A stretch of 49,769 nucleotides of DNA from Pseudomonas sp. (GCA_022448005.1 JAKUTK010000036.1:1-49769), one strand, 5' to 3'. Counted from the stretch's first letter, positions 27,696-35,860 are shown. Numbers and translations: made by a program. Notes: generated by a model from the sequence alone, not told the origin.

Positions 27696-27712
27696 TTGAT
27701 AATAGTTATCAA
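27696..27712. promoter_or_regulatory. Fur-box-like palindrome upstream of the TonB receptor
   Basis: TTGATAA-TAG-TTATCAA is a perfect 7-3-7 palindrome with GATAA/TTATC half-sites, like Fur operators. It ends 51 bp before the receptor start, which fits iron repression of a siderophore receptor. Confidence 0.75.
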
Positions 27713-27763
27713 CAGCTATAGCATTTGCACCCCTCCGCTCGAAGCCTCCAAGGAAATGCCTCA

Positions 27764-29902
27764 ATGCGTCGACTTCTCGTGCCTGTGCTGTCGCTACAGG
27801 CGCTCGCCGCCACCGCTTACGCTGCCGAACAACCGGAACCAAACAGCGAGCCCATCGCGCTTGAGCAGATGGAAGTCACCGCCACTGACGCCGAGCGCGG
27901 CGACGGTCCGGTAGACGGCTATCGAGCGACCCGCTCGGTCAGCGCGACGCGCACCGACACGCCGATACACGAAATTCCACAGTCGATCAGCGTGGTGCCG
28001 GGACAGGTCGTGGAAGACATTGCCGCAACGCGCCTTGAAGACGCGCTGGACTATGCCGGTGGCGTCGAGCGCGGCAACAACTTCGGCGGCCAGGGCCTGA
28101 CTGAGTTCCTGGTGCGCGGCTTCAGCTCCCAGGAGTTCTACCGCAATGGCTTCGCCATCAACCGCGGCTACCCCAACATGCCGGACGCCGCCACCCTGGA
28201 GCGCATCGAAGTGCTGCGTGGCCCGGCTTCAATGCTGTATGGGCGCGGCGACCCGGGCGGTACCTTCAACATCGTCAGCAAGCAGCCACAGGTTGCGCAA
28301 CGCACCGTACTGGGGACCCAGTTCAATACTGAAGGGCTGCGCCGCGGCACGCTGGACACCACCGGCGCCTTGGACGAGGAGGCCGAATTCACCTATCGCC
28401 TGAATCTTGTGGCCGAAGGTGCTGACAGCTTCCGCGATCACGTCGAAAGCGAACGCTACAACATAGCGCCGGTGCTTCGCTGGGACCTCAGCGAGGCCAC
28501 GGCAATCATTCTGGAGGGTGACTACCTGCACAACCGTCACCCGCTTGATCGGGGTGTGACGCGCTACGCCAACCAGCAAGGCCAGCTGCCGCGTGACCGC
28601 TTTCTCGGCGAGGAAAGCGCCGGCAAGTTCGCCAATGAAAACGCGATGACCCAGCTGCGAATCGAGCATCTGCTCGATGATCAGTGGACGCTGCGCGGTG
28701 GTGTGCAATACCTCGACGGCAGCCTGGAAGGCGGCGCGGTGGAGAACAATGGCCTGGCCGCTGACGGCCGCACCGCGGGGCGCAACTACAGCGAACGACG
28801 GCTGGAATGGAACGATACGGCCTTTCAGGCCAACCTCGAAGGCCGCTTCAGCGCGCTGGGCTTCATGCATACGCTGCTGACCGGCATCGAGTACGACGAC
28901 TTCAACTACAACTCGCGCATCGATCGCTCCGCAGGTGGCGTTGGCGCCTTCACAATCGACATGTACGAGCCGGTCTATGGCCAGCCACTCCCGGCGATTG
29001 TCGGCACCAACTACTGGGACGACGAAGACCTGAAGTCTTATGCCTTCTATATGCAGGATCAGGTCGAAGTGACTGACCGCTTCACCCTGCAACTGGGCGC
29101 CCGCCTGGAGCGCTTCGAGCAGGATTACACCAACAAGTTGGTAGCTGCCAGCAGCTGGGACCAGGCGCATAACGCCGTGTCGCCGCGCATTGGTGCAATC
29201 TACGACCTGACCGAAGCGCTGGCGGTGTACGCCAACGCCTCCCGCTCGTTCAAGCCCAACCGCGGCGCCGACCGCAGCAGCCAAGCATTCGACCCAGAAG
29301 AAGGCATCGCCTACGAAACCGGCATCAAGTACGACCTGCCGGAACACAACCTGAGCGTGACCGCCGCACTGTTCCACATCACCAAGGAGAACGTGCTGAC
29401 GGCTGATCCGGCAAACGTTGGCTCCCAATCCTTCCAAGTTGCAGCCGGTGAAGTCCGCAGCCGCGGTTTCGACCTCAGCGTCGCTGGCAACATCACCCCG
29501 CAATGGCGCGTGATCGGTGGTTATGCCTACGTTGATGCTGAAATCACTGAAAGCAACAGCGCCGCCGTGCCGGTGGGCAGCCGCCTGGCCAACGTACCGG
29601 AGCACAGCTTCAACCTGCTCGACACCTACGAGTTCGACAACGGTGCGCTGGACGGGTTGGGCCTTGGGGTTGGCGTGAAATACGTCAGCTCGCGCCAAGG
29701 CGGCACGTCCAGCTCGGCCTTCGACATGAATGCCTACACCGTGGTCGATCTGCTGGCCTATTACCCGCTGACCGACCGCATTCGCCTCAACCTCAACCTC
29801 GACAACGTGTTCGACGAGGAGTACGACGAGCGCGCCTGGAACGTCTGGGCCTACCCTGGCGCCCCGCGCACGTTGCAGGCTGGCATTTCCATCGAACTGT
29901 AA
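27764..29902 (+). CDS. TonB-dependent siderophore receptor
   Basis: This 712-aa outer-membrane protein has a signal peptide ending AYAAEQ and a TonB-box-like EQMEVTATD. A plug domain includes IHEIPQSISVVPGQVVEDI, EFLVRGFSSQEFYRNGF and IEVLRGPASMLYGRGDPGG. A 22-strand barrel ends in a region with VFDEEYDERAWN. The layout matches ferrisiderophore receptors (FhuA/FpvA class without an N-terminal signalling domain). ATG 27764 is chosen because AGGAA lies 8 bases upstream. A Fur-like box precedes it. The siderophore cannot be named from sequence. Confidence 0.92.
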   Translation: MRRLLVPVLSLQALAATAYAAEQPEPNSEPIALEQMEVTATDAERGDGPVDGYRATRSVSATRTDTPIHEIPQSISVVPGQVVEDIAATRLEDALDYAGGVERGNNFGGQGLTEFLVRGFSSQEFYRNGFAINRGYPNMPDAATLERIEVLRGPASMLYGRGDPGGTFNIVSKQPQVAQRTVLGTQFNTEGLRRGTLDTTGALDEEAEFTYRLNLVAEGADSFRDHVESERYNIAPVLRWDLSEATAIILEGDYLHNRHPLDRGVTRYANQQGQLPRDRFLGEESAGKFANENAMTQLRIEHLLDDQWTLRGGVQYLDGSLEGGAVENNGLAADGRTAGRNYSERRLEWNDTAFQANLEGRFSALGFMHTLLTGIEYDDFNYNSRIDRSAGGVGAFTIDMYEPVYGQPLPAIVGTNYWDDEDLKSYAFYMQDQVEVTDRFTLQLGARLERFEQDYTNKLVAASSWDQAHNAVSPRIGAIYDLTEALAVYANASRSFKPNRGADRSSQAFDPEEGIAYETGIKYDLPEHNLSVTAALFHITKENVLTADPANVGSQSFQVAAGEVRSRGFDLSVAGNITPQWRVIGGYAYVDAEITESNSAAVPVGSRLANVPEHSFNLLDTYEFDNGALDGLGLGVGVKYVSSRQGGTSSSAFDMNAYTVVDLLAYYPLTDRIRLNLNLDNVFDEEYDERAWNVWAYPGAPRTLQAGISIEL

Positions 29903-29917
29903 CCTCCGGCCGTTTAT

Positions 29918-29941
29918 CGGAAAGCGGACTGTCGCTTTCCG
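29918..29941 (+). terminator. Hairpin after the TonB receptor, probable terminator
   Basis: A perfect 9-bp stem, CGGAAAGCG/CGCTTTCCG, with a 6-base loop begins 16 bp after the stop. No T-run follows, so it may need Rho or only protect the transcript end. Confidence 0.6.
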
Positions 29942-30080
29942 AGACGGCGTTGTTAGCTACGTTCTTTCCATGGCATGAAGCGCCCAGTTCCTAGCGTGAG
30001 GTTAACGACGCGCTCTATCGGTTCTCTGCGGCGACCATGGCGCCATCGCCGAAAACGCCAGCACCGCATCCAGCCTTTTT

Positions 30081-31046
30081 CTATAGGCGATCCAGCGGGC
30101 TCAACACGGCAAGACCACCTCGATTTAGCACGTGGGTATAGATCATGGTTGTCTTGACGTCAGCGTGCCCGAGCAGCTCTTGTACGGTGCGTATGTCCTG
30201 GCCGCTTTCCAATAGATGCGTCGCGAAGCTGTGGCGGAGCGTATGCGGCGTTGCCAACTTCGCAATCCCCGATGCCGTTACCGCACGCTTAAAGGCGCGC
30301 TGCACCCGCTTCTCATCCATATGGTGACGGCGTACGGCCCCGCTGCGTGGGTCCACTGACAGTCCCGTCGCTGGAAATACATACTGCCAAGCCCACTCCC
30401 AAGGAGCCTTGGGGTATTTACGAGACAAAGCGTCCGGGAGATAGACATCCCCGTTGCCTTCGGCCAACGCCTGTTGATGCATCACCCGCACCCTCGCGAA
30501 GTGGAGTCTAAGAGGCTCGATCACACTGACCGGCAGCACCGTAACGCGATCTTTTTGCCCCTTACCGTCACGGATGACGAGTTCGTTACGTGCAAAGTCC
30601 ACGTCTTTCACCCTCAGCCGCAAGGCCTCCATCAAGCGAAGCCCGGCCCCATATAAGAGTCGAGCGACAAGGCCGACCTCCCCCTCAAGCCGACTGAGTA
30701 TCTGCTGCACTTCTTGAATAGACAGTACAACGGGCAGGCGCGCAGGTTTCTTGGCGCGCACTACTTCGCCTAGCCAGGGTAAATCCTGCTTGAGCACCTG
30801 CTTATAAAGAAACAACAGCGCGGCAAGCGCTTGGTTCTGCGTAGAAGCAGAAACGTCGCGGCGAACCGCGAGGTCAGAAAGAAAGACTTCTACTTCCGCA
30901 GCCCCCATCTCAATAGGGTGCCGATAATTGTGAAACCGTACGTAGCGCTTGATCCACTCGCAATAGACACGTTCAGTTCTAATCGAGTAGTGTTTCAGCC
31001 TGATCTGATCGCGTACCTGATCGAGCAGTCGGGGCTTTCCGTCCAT
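30081..31046 (-). CDS. intI: Integron integrase (tyrosine recombinase)
   Basis: This 321-aa tyrosine recombinase catalyses attI x attC and attC x attC recombination. The N-terminal SAM-like domain is [33 protein letters not shown]. The catalytic core shows Arg in [13 protein letters not shown], His-x-x-Arg in [13 protein letters not shown], His in [15 protein letters not shown] and the nucleophile Tyr in [10 protein letters not shown]. The IntI-specific insert is present between them ([23 protein letters not shown]). ATG 31046 has GGGAG 9 bases upstream; the frame is open to 31133 but those residues do not fit the family. It is divergent from the cassette array, as usual. Confidence 0.96.
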   Translation of the reverse strand: MDGKPRLLDQVRDQIRLKHYSIRTERVYCEWIKRYVRFHNYRHPIEMGAAEVEVFLSDLAVRRDVSASTQNQALAALLFLYKQVLKQDLPWLGEVVRAKKPARLPVVLSIQEVQQILSRLEGEVGLVARLLYGAGLRLMEALRLRVKDVDFARNELVIRDGKGQKDRVTVLPVSVIEPLRLHFARVRVMHQQALAEGNGDVYLPDALSRKYPKAPWEWAWQYVFPATGLSVDPRSGAVRRHHMDEKRVQRAFKRAVTASGIAKLATPHTLRHSFATHLLESGQDIRTVQELLGHADVKTTMIYTHVLNRGGLAVLSPLDRL

Positions 31047-31119
31047 GGTGCATAACTCCCTTATACAGTCATCGTCCTTTCGAACCGCTGAGCCTAGACA
31101 AGGAGCGCAGTCATGGCAA

Positions 31120-31184
31120 GGAATGTTATACACCAGTCCCGTCGGGCGTCTTATACACCAATTGGTGTCTAATTATAGTTAGCG
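31120..31184 (+). other. attI recombination site
   Basis: The core site GTTAGCG (31178-31184) marks the insertion point of the first cassette, with crossover between G31178 and T31179. Upstream are two copies of TTATACACCA (31126-31135 and 31151-31160), 25 bp apart, resembling the paired integrase-binding repeats known in attI1. A perfect 14-bp palindrome, ACACCAATTGGTGT, covers 31155-31168. Confidence 0.85.
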
Positions 31185-31198
31185 CCAGGAGATAAATC

Positions 31199-31747
31199 GT
31201 GGCAGAGATCGCAGCTCTTTTATCTGCCATTTCGTGGCCAGTAGCAGTCGTCTGGGTTGCATACTTATTTAGGTCAGATATTAGAGCGTTGGCTACTAGG
31301 GTTTCTCATCTAAAATACAAAGACCTTGAAGCCTCGTTTGAAAAAGAGTTGAGCGACACAGAGGCAAAAATAGAAGTAATCACAAGCCAGCAACCAATTG
31401 CATTAGCAAATTCAGAGCTGCAATCCAAAATTGAGCAACTTCAAAGAATTGCGGCAATATCTCCTAGGGCGGCAATATTAGAGTCTTGGATATTAATTGA
31501 AAATGCAGCTGGTCAATCCGGGTTTGTTCAAGGAGCTCAAGTTATTCGCGTAAACTCAATGCTTTTCGTAGAGTGGCTTGTCCGCGAGGGGAAGCTGCCT
31601 ACCAACAGCATAGAGGTCGTATCTTCACTACGAGAGTTAAGAAACAAAGCAGCTCACCTACCGGACTTCTCAGTTAGCCAAGAGGAAGCCGAGAGGTATA
31701 TAAAGCTTGCAGCAAAAATATCTACCCTAATATTAGATCCTGAGTAA
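31199..31747 (+). CDS. Cassette 1: membrane-anchored HEPN/DUF4145-like protein
   Basis: This 182-aa protein has one N-terminal membrane helix (about residues 9-24, ISWPVAVVWVAYLF) and a charged coiled-coil-like region (about 35-85). A helical C-terminal domain holds the motif LRELRNKAAH, in which Arg148-Asn149...His153 forms the RNxxxH signature of HEPN domains. The surrounding pattern resembles DUF4145. HEPN proteins are often RNases in toxin-antitoxin, abortive infection and CRISPR systems; a role here is inferred. The start is GTG 31199, with CAGGAG 7-8 bases upstream, formed from the cassette's own 5' end. The stop TAA lies 1 base before the attC. Confidence 0.85.
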   Translation: MAEIAALLSAISWPVAVVWVAYLFRSDIRALATRVSHLKYKDLEASFEKELSDTEAKIEVITSQQPIALANSELQSKIEQLQRIAAISPRAAILESWILIENAAGQSGFVQGAQVIRVNSMLFVEWLVREGKLPTNSIEVVSSLRELRNKAAHLPDFSVSQEEAERYIKLAAKISTLILDPE

Positions 31748-31748
31748 G

Positions 31749-31825
31749 CGCTAACAAATGGTTCAAGTCGTTCGCTTCGCTCACTCGGGACCGGCTAAAG
31801 CCGGCCCCTTAACCAAACGTTGGGC
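31749..31825 (+). repeat. attC site 1
   Basis: R'' CGCTAAC and R' GTTGGGC bound a 77-bp site with a central GGCTAAAGCC hairpin. R'' is the exact reverse complement of this cassette's own first bases at attI (GTTAGCG). Confidence 0.95.
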
Positions 31826-31840
31826 GTCAAAGGAGGTTTT

Positions 31841-32308
31841 ATGGAAACTTGGGATCTCTCACAGTGGCTTGAAGCGCTTGCATATATTGTTGCAATAGTT
31901 GGAGGGATAGCAGGAGCAATAATTTACCTGCATGGCGTCCGAAAAAGCTCTATCGAATCAACTATTCAAACTATTGCTCGCGCTTGGACAAACGAGGGCG
32001 ATATAAGCTCAACGGAGTCAACGCTCGTCACTCTTGAGCTTAAAAATATTGACGGTGATCTGGTCGGTAGCATTTCTACCAGCGCTCAAGCCAACACCAT
32101 TGAGGCACACGCTATGGTCGGCTGGTTCAGTACAGAACTGCAGGTCTCAGTGTTGCTTGGTCGCAATGTTGTCCCAATAGGCACTGCAAAATTAAAGCTC
32201 ATTGAAAATCGCAACAGACTGAAGTGGAGTTTTAATGGTAAAAAAGAGAGCGCCCTATTACCAGAAGACACTCTACTTTGGCCCTGCTCGGTAGGCATAA
32301 ATAATTGA
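31841..32308 (+). CDS. Cassette 2: single-helix membrane protein of unknown function
   Basis: This 155-aa protein has one N-terminal membrane helix (about residues 11-31, ALAYIVAIVGGIAGAIIYL). A globular domain of about 115 residues follows that looks beta-rich, with alternating hydrophobic strands such as STLVTLELKNIDGDLVG and QVSVLLGRNVVPIGTAKL. ATG 31841 has a perfect AGGAGG 5 bases upstream; an in-frame TTG inside the recombination site (31820) is not used. I recognise no family. Confidence 0.82.
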   Translation: METWDLSQWLEALAYIVAIVGGIAGAIIYLHGVRKSSIESTIQTIARAWTNEGDISSTESTLVTLELKNIDGDLVGSISTSAQANTIEAHAMVGWFSTELQVSVLLGRNVVPIGTAKLKLIENRNRLKWSFNGKKESALLPEDTLLWPCSVGINN

Positions 32309-32314
32309 GTTGCC

Positions 32315-32391
32315 GCCCAACAAGGCGCTCAAATCGCTCACTTCGTTCGCTGGGACGGGCTAAAGCCCGCCCCTTAGCTTAATCGTTAGAA
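32315..32391 (+). repeat. attC site 2, divergent inner arms
   Basis: 77-bp site from R'' GCCCAAC to R' GTTAGAA. Its L'' and L' arms differ from those of the other six sites (GCGCTCAA and TTAGCTT instead of GTGGTTCAA and TTAACC), yet still pair with one bulged base. Confidence 0.93.
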
Positions 32392-32395
32392 GCAC

Positions 32396-32884
32396 ATGAA
32401 GTATTTCGCCAGCCTTAGAGAAAAGAAAGACTTAGTTCACCACCAATTTTCCGAGCTGATTGGCAAAGCAATTGTAGGCTATGAGTTAGCGCAAATCTGG
32501 TGTGAGGAAACCGCCGCTTGGAGCGAGTGGAATGACCTTCCAGTATTTTTAGCAGTTGGTTCAGGTGAGTTCTCTATCTCATGGCAAAAATTTAATGAGC
32601 TCGCTATAGAGGCCGGTCGCGTTCTGCCTTTTTCACTTTGCGGGAGCACAGTGCGCTGGATAGATAGCGGAAATATCCATCTTGACGCTGCTATTGGACG
32701 TACCGTTGAGTCAGTTTCTTTAGCACAAGGAGAAATGACAGTAGGCGGCAGCGAAATAGAAATTTGGACGCGCTTACTAATTCATTTCACAGGCGGTGGT
32801 AGTTTGGAAATTTTCAATGCGCTTGACGAAAACGGCTTTGAATTGCATACAGAAACTGTAGAGGCCGGCGTGTCGTGCTTCTAA
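32396..32884 (+). CDS. Cassette 3: small soluble protein of unknown function
   Basis: This 162-aa protein is acidic, with no signal peptide or membrane helix. It looks mixed alpha/beta (SELIGKAIVGYELAQIW, PVFLAVGSGEFSISW, GGSLEIFNALDENGFELHT). The size and character resemble immunity or small antitoxin-like proteins, but no motif proves this. ATG 32396 lies only 11 bases after the crossover point, so its ribosome site (AGAAG) comes from the recombination junction itself. The stop TAA lies inside the attC R'' box. Confidence 0.78.
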   Translation: MKYFASLREKKDLVHHQFSELIGKAIVGYELAQIWCEETAAWSEWNDLPVFLAVGSGEFSISWQKFNELAIEAGRVLPFSLCGSTVRWIDSGNIHLDAAIGRTVESVSLAQGEMTVGGSEIEIWTRLLIHFTGGGSLEIFNALDENGFELHTETVEAGVSCF

Positions 32885-32954
32885 CTAGTGGTTCAAGTCG
32901 CTCACTTCGTTCGCTGGGACGGGCTAAAGCCCGCCCCTTAACCAAACGTTAGGC
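32879..32954 (+). repeat. attC site 3
   Basis: 76-bp site from R'' TTCTAAC to R' GTTAGGC. R'' is the reverse complement of this cassette's own first bases (GTTAGAA). It includes the stop codon of the cassette 3 gene. Confidence 0.95.
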
Positions 32955-32969
32955 CCTTTGGAGTAGAAA

Positions 32970-34094
32970 TTGAGTTTCAATCTATTTGAAACGGTATTGG
33001 ATGAAAATAAATTACATCCGTACTTTAAAGAAATTATGAACGCACCAGAGTATGCCGAGACTCATAAAATAATAAATGAATGGAGCGAAGGGATTTTTGA
33101 GCGCCGAGGGGAAGCAGTTAAATTTATCAATGAATTCCAGACTAGCTTCAACTCTTCTTATTGGGAAATTTATCTTAATAAAGCATTTAAGCTGCTCGAG
33201 TTTAAAATTGACTATACAAAATCCAGCCCTGACTTTAACCTGCAGAACAAATATAACAAGAATATATCTGTTGAGGCAGTAACATCTAATCCTTCAGCTT
33301 TACCAACATTAAAACTTGACATATCAAGCATGCCCAAAGAAAATTTTCTCGACGATTCCACGCTAAAACTATCTGGAAAAATACGTGACAAACACCAACT
33401 TTATTTGGGCAATGGTAAAAACAAAAATCCATACTCGTCTTTAGAGCACGTAAAGGGAAATCCTTTTGTCCTGGCGATTGCGCCATTTGATAGCAAGCTC
33501 TCACAAAGCCAGAATAATACAGCCATGAATAGAGTCCTTTATGGCCTAGAGCCTCCGGTTAATTATAATGAGCCACAAACTGCAGTGGCTTCTATAAAAA
33601 ATAAAAATGGCATAGACATTAATTTAGGAATTTTCACTAACGATAGTTACAAAGAAATTAGCGCTGTTATTTTTTCCACGACAGGAACATTTGGAAAAGC
33701 AGTAGCTTTAGCTGGTACAGCAAGCTTCGTAAAAACCACCAGACTCAGAAAAATGGGAATAGTAGAATTCTTAGCTAAGGAGGGTTTAGAGAAAATTGGT
33801 AAGTCTATAACTAAAGTATCCGACACCTACGACATTTTCTCTGAACGTTTTTACTCTGGCATAGATATCTGTGGGCATGACATCCATATTTGTAGCGGAA
33901 GTGATCATAAAGAAACTCACTTAGATGGTTTACAGGTATATCACAATCCATTTGCTATACACCCATTATCAAAAAATGATTTCAGTGCTCAAGAAATTGT
34001 TCATTATTTCTACGACGCCAAGAATACGGCTATGACGATTAAACATAATGACAACGTGATGGTTTCAAGGAACACAGTGTCATCAGTAGCCTAA
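32970..34094 (+). CDS. Cassette 4: large soluble protein, possible PD-(D/E)XK nuclease fold
   Basis: This 374-aa protein has no membrane helix. Near the N-terminus a helix SSYWEIYLNKAFKLL (Glu66) is followed by strand FKIDYT, then SSPDF (Asp88) and SVEAV (Glu102). This order of Glu, Pro-Asp and Glu in an alpha-beta-beta-beta layout resembles PD-(D/E)XK nucleases, although the usual Lys is not at the expected place. The C-terminal half has CGHDIHICSGSDHKETH and no family that I know. The start is TTG 32970 with GGAG 6 bases upstream. The stop TAA is in the attC. The gene is strikingly AT-rich, suggesting distant origin. Confidence 0.82.
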   Translation: MSFNLFETVLDENKLHPYFKEIMNAPEYAETHKIINEWSEGIFERRGEAVKFINEFQTSFNSSYWEIYLNKAFKLLEFKIDYTKSSPDFNLQNKYNKNISVEAVTSNPSALPTLKLDISSMPKENFLDDSTLKLSGKIRDKHQLYLGNGKNKNPYSSLEHVKGNPFVLAIAPFDSKLSQSQNNTAMNRVLYGLEPPVNYNEPQTAVASIKNKNGIDINLGIFTNDSYKEISAVIFSTTGTFGKAVALAGTASFVKTTRLRKMGIVEFLAKEGLEKIGKSITKVSDTYDIFSERFYSGIDICGHDIHICSGSDHKETHLDGLQVYHNPFAIHPLSKNDFSAQEIVHYFYDAKNTAMTIKHNDNVMVSRNTVSSVA

Positions 34095-34164
34095 CAAGTG
34101 GTTCAAATCGTTCGCTTCGCTCACTGGGACGGGCTAAAGCCCGCCCCTTAACCAAACGTTAGAG
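34089..34164 (+). repeat. attC site 4
   Basis: 76-bp site from R'' GCCTAAC to R' GTTAGAG. R'' complements this cassette's first bases (GTTAGGC) and contains the stop codon of the cassette 4 gene. Confidence 0.95.
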
Positions 34165-34192
34165 CCAATTAAAAATCGAGACCTAACCAGAC

Positions 34193-35011
34193 ATGACAGA
34201 ACAAGCAATTAAAGAAGAATCAAAAAAGCCATACAGCGAGCACGATGACTATATACGCAACAGAAACAAAAAACTTCACTACCATAAAGCTCTAATGATG
34301 AGAATGGAACGCGAAAATAGGAGGCAGCGCTTGTTCCTATTCTTAATACTAGTACCCCTGCTTTCTATCATGAGCGCTCTATCGCTCATACTGATAGACA
34401 AGCAAAAATATATGGACAAACAATCCCTTCAAAATGACTTAAAATCTATAATAACTAATGGCGGGGACCTTGACGCAATTAAACAGGCATTTGTTACTCA
34501 ACCGCCAGTTAACCCATTAAAACTAATATACACATCAGAATCCTCATACTATGAAGCTGGCGCCCCTCTATCAACAGTGCTAAATGATCTTCGCGTAAGC
34601 GCATTCAGAAGCAATGATAAGGACATATTGCCAATGCTGAACCCAATACTCTCCGAATATGAAGAGATAAACCCATTCGACAAATTACAAGCAAGTCAGA
34701 AGGATTATTTTGAGAACATTCGAATCAAAACTGACTCTGAATACATAAAGATCAGCAACGATATAAACAACATCGCGGACGAGCTATATCAGAAGAATAT
34801 GCTGGTAGATGAGTACCTAGGAGATTCAAAAACTTCATTTTGGATTTCGATAATTGCCGTGATTATTTCGGTCCTAATAGGTGGTTATCAAATATTCTCC
34901 GCAAGACCAGAAGCAATGAAAAGGCTTTTCCTAGAAGCTCTAAATGGTTTTGATAAAGGCGAAGACAAGCACTCAAACAAGAATAAATCTGGCAATTCAA
35001 CTTCAAATTAA
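34193..35011 (+). CDS. Cassette 5: two-helix membrane protein of unknown function
   Basis: This 272-aa protein has a basic cytoplasmic N-terminus (1-46), helix 1 (about 47-68, LFLFLILVPLLSIMSALSLILI), a hydrophilic loop of about 145 residues and helix 2 (about 214-234, SFWISIIAVIISVLIGGYQIF). A short charged tail ends in a Lys/Asn/Ser-rich stretch. By the positive-inside rule the loop faces the periplasm. No ribosome site is clear before ATG 34193. The gene is very AT-rich. I recognise no family. Confidence 0.82.
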   Translation: MTEQAIKEESKKPYSEHDDYIRNRNKKLHYHKALMMRMERENRRQRLFLFLILVPLLSIMSALSLILIDKQKYMDKQSLQNDLKSIITNGGDLDAIKQAFVTQPPVNPLKLIYTSESSYYEAGAPLSTVLNDLRVSAFRSNDKDILPMLNPILSEYEEINPFDKLQASQKDYFENIRIKTDSEYIKISNDINNIADELYQKNMLVDEYLGDSKTSFWISIIAVIISVLIGGYQIFSARPEAMKRLFLEALNGFDKGEDKHSNKNKSGNSTSN

Positions 35012-35031
35012 TGTTTACAGGTGCCTCCCTG

Positions 35032-35107
35032 CTCTAACTAGTGGTTCAAATCGCTCGCTCCGCTCACTGGGACGGGCTAAAGCCCGCCCCTTAACCAAAC
35101 GTTATAT
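35032..35107 (+). repeat. attC site 5
   Basis: 76-bp site from R'' CTCTAAC to R' GTTATAT. R'' complements this cassette's first bases (GTTAGAG). Confidence 0.95.
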
Positions 35108-35122
35108 TTCAAGGATGCCAAT

Positions 35123-35779
35123 TTGAGCGCCGCCAACCCGCATCACGATAAGGATGGTCTCGACACAATATTGAAACTCGCCGTGGCGGGAATATTAATA
35201 TCCTTTGTGATTGCCATTTCATTTTATAAGCTTATCTTTTCTGGTGACCTGTCTTCATCATCAAATGACTGGTCAGCTTTAGGTTCATTTTTCGGAGGTA
35301 TATTTGGGCCACTTGTTGCCTTTGTCACTTTAATAGCCTTGCTAAAAACGATACGACTTCAGCGTAAGCTATTGGAAACACAGCGAGGCGAATTTCAAAA
35401 ATTACTCACTTTGCAATCCCAAACATTTGACACGCAGAACAAGCAGCTTCTACATGCAGAGCAATCCGCCAACCAAAATTATGTCCTCCACTATAAGTCA
35501 ACTCTCCTTCGCATGCTGGAGCAGCAAATAAGCTTGCATCAGAGTACGATCGAACGCTGCGCCAAGAGTGCTGGCGATCTTCTTGAGTGGCTTGCTATAA
35601 AACGACCTGGAGCCACCGCTGAACAACTGGACCAATTACTTAAACAAAAAGAAAATTCCGAGAAATCCATCAATAAGCTTTCGAGCTTTGCAATGGAGCT
35701 TTCCTTAAAGGAATACCAAGACATAGAACACTTAAAGAAAGATATTGCCAAAGGCTTATCAGAAGCCCTTGCGCATTGA
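35123..35779 (+). CDS. Cassette 6: membrane protein with AbiC-like two-helix start and coiled coil
   Basis: This 218-aa protein has helix 1 (about 19-38), then the segment DWSALGSFFGGIFGPLVAFV leading into helix 2 (about 54-76, ending LLKTIRLQ), then a long coiled coil (about 77-125) and a helical C-terminus. The DW...GSFFGG..GP pattern before helix 2, followed by Thr-Ile-x-Leu-Gln, is like the N-terminus of putative phage abortive infection proteins (putAbiC family), but the C-terminal part is short and differs. A defence role is inferred. The start is TTG 35123 with AAGGA 8 bases upstream; the closer ATG 35115 meets a stop at once. Confidence 0.84.
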   Translation: MSAANPHHDKDGLDTILKLAVAGILISFVIAISFYKLIFSGDLSSSSNDWSALGSFFGGIFGPLVAFVTLIALLKTIRLQRKLLETQRGEFQKLLTLQSQTFDTQNKQLLHAEQSANQNYVLHYKSTLLRMLEQQISLHQSTIERCAKSAGDLLEWLAIKRPGATAEQLDQLLKQKENSEKSINKLSSFAMELSLKEYQDIEHLKKDIAKGLSEALAH

Positions 35780-35780
35780 A

Positions 35781-35856
35781 ATATAACAACTGGTTCAAAT
35801 CGTTCGCTTCGCTCACTGGGACGGGCTAAAGCCCGCCCCTTAACCAAACGTTAGGC
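35781..35856 (+). repeat. attC site 6
   Basis: 76-bp site from R'' ATATAAC to R' GTTAGGC. The complementarity with this cassette's own 5' end extends to ten bases (GTTATATTTC). Confidence 0.95.
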
Positions 35857-35860
35857 TCAC

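Larger units (their letters stand above)
27390..27763. other. Intergenic control region between divergent oxygenase operon and TonB receptor
   Basis: This 374-bp region is more AT-rich than its flanks and holds no convincing gene. It contains a perfect 7-3-7 inverted repeat at 27524-27540 and a Fur-like palindrome at 27696-27712, both listed separately. Confidence 0.7.

Noticed and set aside
29950..30080. Possible attC remnant (GTTAGC and GTTAACG strings) beyond the 3' end of intI
   Set aside because: No complementary R'' box at attC distance and no hairpin like the seven real sites.
31040..31200. SOS (LexA) box for the integrase gene
   Set aside because: LexA boxes need CTG-N10-CAG. The few CTG and CAG triplets in the intI-attI region are not at that spacing.
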